A stretch of DNA of 64,000 bases from contig JANSYI010000020.1 in the NCBI GenBank assembly GCA_024742475.1, forward strand, positions 108,605 to 172,604. The letters run 5' to 3'. The position numbers were made by a program, and so were the translations under genes. The notes under the pieces were generated by a model. That model was not told where the DNA came from, ran no database searches, and saw only the letters and a program-made list of their open reading frames with translations. This DNA is from a bacterium. GTDB taxonomy: Bacteria; Myxococcota_A; Polyangia; Nannocystales; Nannocystaceae. Below, one piece after another: positions 62,962 through 64,000 of the stretch. The stretch's first letter is position 1, and every line of letters begins with the position of its first letter.

Positions 62962-63612
62962 TCAGGCTTTGCCGTCGAAGGTGAGATCGAGCTTGATGAC
63001 GACTTCGTCGCGAATGAGATCGTCGGCCTTGCCCGCGTAGGTCATCTCGAAGTCTTTGCGGTTGATCGAGAACTCGGTGTCGACGTCGACCTGGTCACCT
63101 TTGACCGCGATGTTGGCGGGGAAGGTGATCTTCTTGGTGACTCCGTGCATCTCGAGGTTGCCGACGACCGTGTGACTGTAGCCCTCCGAACCTCCGGCCT
63201 TGATCTCGGTGGATTCGAACGTCGCCTTGGGATATTTCGCCACGTCGAAGAAGTCCGCGCTCTCGAGGTGCTCGGTGAGCTTCTCGCTGTCGCTGAACAT
63301 GCTGTCGACGTCGATCGAGACCGACACGCTCCCGCCCTCGACCTTGCCGTCGTCGGCGGAGAGTTCGGCGGAGAACGTCTTGAACCCGCCCTCGTGCGAT
63401 CCGGTGACCTTCGAGCCTACGAACCCGAGCGTGCTCGAGGCGGAGTTGACGGCGTAGGTCGAACCCGCCTTGGCGGCCGTAGCTTCGTCCGCCTTGTCCT
63501 TGGGAGCAGCGTCTTCGACCTTCGCCTGCGGCTTTCCGTCGGCGGGGTTGGAGCACGCGGTGACAGAGAGGGCCAGGCCCACAGCGAGGACGATCGAACG
63601 GTGTCGCGTCAT
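62962..63612 (-). CDS. YceI-family lipoprotein
   Basis: 216 residues from ATG 63612; signal ends LSVTAC, followed by a Lys/Ala/Asp linker. From residue 52 on, STYAVNSASSTLGFVGSKVT to INRKDFEMTYAG is the YceI lipocalin-like barrel, which binds isoprenoid or amphiphilic molecules in the periplasm. The domain is complete. A G-rich tract lies 80-120 bp upstream on its coding strand. Confidence 0.93.
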   Translation of the reverse strand: MTRHRSIVLAVGLALSVTACSNPADGKPQAKVEDAAPKDKADEATAAKAGSTYAVNSASSTLGFVGSKVTGSHEGGFKTFSAELSADDGKVEGGSVSVSIDVDSMFSDSEKLTEHLESADFFDVAKYPKATFESTEIKAGGSEGYSHTVVGNLEMHGVTKKITFPANIAVKGDQVDVDTEFSINRKDFEMTYAGKADDLIRDEVVIKLDLTFDGKA

Positions 63613-63691
63613 GGAGCACGGTGTAGCGCTTCGCCGCCGGCCTACAACCGGGCCCCGCGCAACAATCCAGTGCCCACCCCGCACCAATCTT

Positions 63692-63731
63692 CCCCCCGCC
63701 CCCTCTTCCCCGTCCCCATCTTCCCCGTCCC
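63692..63731 (-). other. G-tract cluster on the yceI coding strand (potential G-quadruplex)
   Basis: On the minus strand six G runs (3, 4, 4, 4, 5 and 6 bases) occur within 40 nt with loops of 1-5 nt, which meets the usual four-run rule for a G-quadruplex. It lies 80-120 bp upstream of the yceI start, on the strand that would be the RNA if transcription starts beyond it. Confidence 0.7.
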
Positions 63732-63777
63732 AGGGTTGTTCCCCGGCTGACGAACCGATCCTCGCCTTCTGAAGCTC

Positions 63778-63793
63778 TTCGGCAGTTGCCGAA
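63778..63793. repeat. inverted repeat TTCGGCA-GT-TGCCGAA
   Basis: A perfect 7-bp inverted repeat with a 2-base centre in the gap upstream of yceI. It could be an operator, or a very tight hairpin; no T tract follows on either strand. Confidence 0.6.
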
Positions 63794-63922
63794 CCCACGA
63801 AGTCAGCTCGTAACGCCCGGAAGCAAGCTCCCCGAGCGCGATTCCTCAATCGCCGAACACGCGAAACCAGCACTCACGGGCGAGCGCAAGGCTCACCTGT
63901 GGGTGCCAGGACCGAAAAGGGT

Positions 63923-64000
63923 TCAGCTTTTTGCGACGTTGACGCCGTACCGTTCAACCATCAGGTACGTGCCGTACGGGAACACCACATCTCGTTCACC
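63923..64000 (-). CDS. C-terminal end of a gene extending beyond the window (weak)
   Basis: On the minus strand an open frame enters from the right edge and ends after 25 residues, closing VVFPYGTYLMVERYGVNVAKS before the stop at 63923-63925. It looks like a plausible protein end, perhaps from a transposase-like protein, but the piece is too short to name. Confidence 0.35.
   Translation of the reverse strand, partial: GERDVVFPYGTYLMVERYGVNVAKS

Larger units (their letters stand above)
63613..63922. other. 310-bp gap without a supported gene
   Basis: Apart from a run of C tracts at 63692-63731 and an inverted repeat at 63778-63793 I see nothing here. The yceI promoter should lie in its left part. 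Confidence 0.5.

Overview
The window is about 69% G+C by eye, densely coded on both strands, and dominated by outer-membrane and secreted lipoproteins with long acidic or Ser/Thr/Asp linkers. It carries three copies of the Myxococcus-type Cys-rich repeat, a Ser/Thr kinase with a zinc-finger head and TPR tail, a hybrid histidine kinase and an ECF sigma operon. This points to a myxobacterium, most likely of the Nannocystis/Plesiocystis/Enhygromyxa side; that placement is inference. No tRNA, rRNA, CRISPR array, intact insertion sequence or prophage was seen.

Layout. 0-9.7 kb: partial serine hydrolase, pyrF, a phospholipase-D/lamin-tail lipoprotein, DUF5995 and PH-domain proteins, a large Ser/Thr kinase and a lipoprotein. 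9.7-12.7 kb: a carboxypeptidase-regulatory-repeat/PDZ protein. 12.8-18.5 kb: a five-gene minus-strand operon of histidine-rich proteins, two lipoproteins and a TonB-dependent receptor that looks like a transition-metal (probably zinc) acquisition locus, with a palindrome at its promoter and hexanucleotide repeats coding the histidine tracts. 18.6-25.8 kb: a PQQ-type dehydrogenase with c-type haem motifs, a small Glu/Ser-repeat lipoprotein, an AAA ATPase and an HKD phospholipase-family protein. 25.9-30.8 kb: a translationally coupled operon of a dihaem cytochrome/propeller protein and a propeller lipoprotein, followed by a MepA-like endopeptidase. 30.8-37.2 kb: LOG protein, Dps, a two-RCK membrane protein, DUF2383, EEP phosphatase, DUF1328, PilZ and a papain-like lipoprotein. 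37.4-45.1 kb: a DUF2378-like protein, a Cys-rich-repeat lipoprotein, and a TetR/ABC-exporter/Rieske-oxygenase/oxidase-like run. 45.1-50.0 kb: small secreted protein, barrel protein, RluE, RluF and a hybrid histidine kinase. 50.2-57.9 kb: small lipoprotein, Uma2-like remnant, Tat-exported FkbM methyltransferase, sigma/anti-sigma/STN operon, glutathione transferase, vWA lipoprotein, M49-like peptidase, VOC protein. 58-64 kb: repeat-bearing gap, TVP38/DedA protein, an LDLa/ADP-ribosyltransferase-like lipoprotein, a pair of zinc-ribbon membrane proteins, a DUF2378-like protein, YceI and a partial gene.

Most notable: (i) the metal-acquisition operon; (ii) two small lipoprotein genes, 12922-13434 and 20847-21461, each lying between an intact gene and a decayed direct copy of that gene's 3' end, which suggests gene-tail-associated cassette insertion or paralogue replacement; (iii) a lipoprotein joining LDL-receptor A repeats to a C-terminal domain resembling ART-HYD1 toxins; (iv) a KAD(G/A) motif downstream of the lipobox in three otherwise unrelated lipoproteins. 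All gene calls come from reading frames, motifs and context only; no database search was possible.
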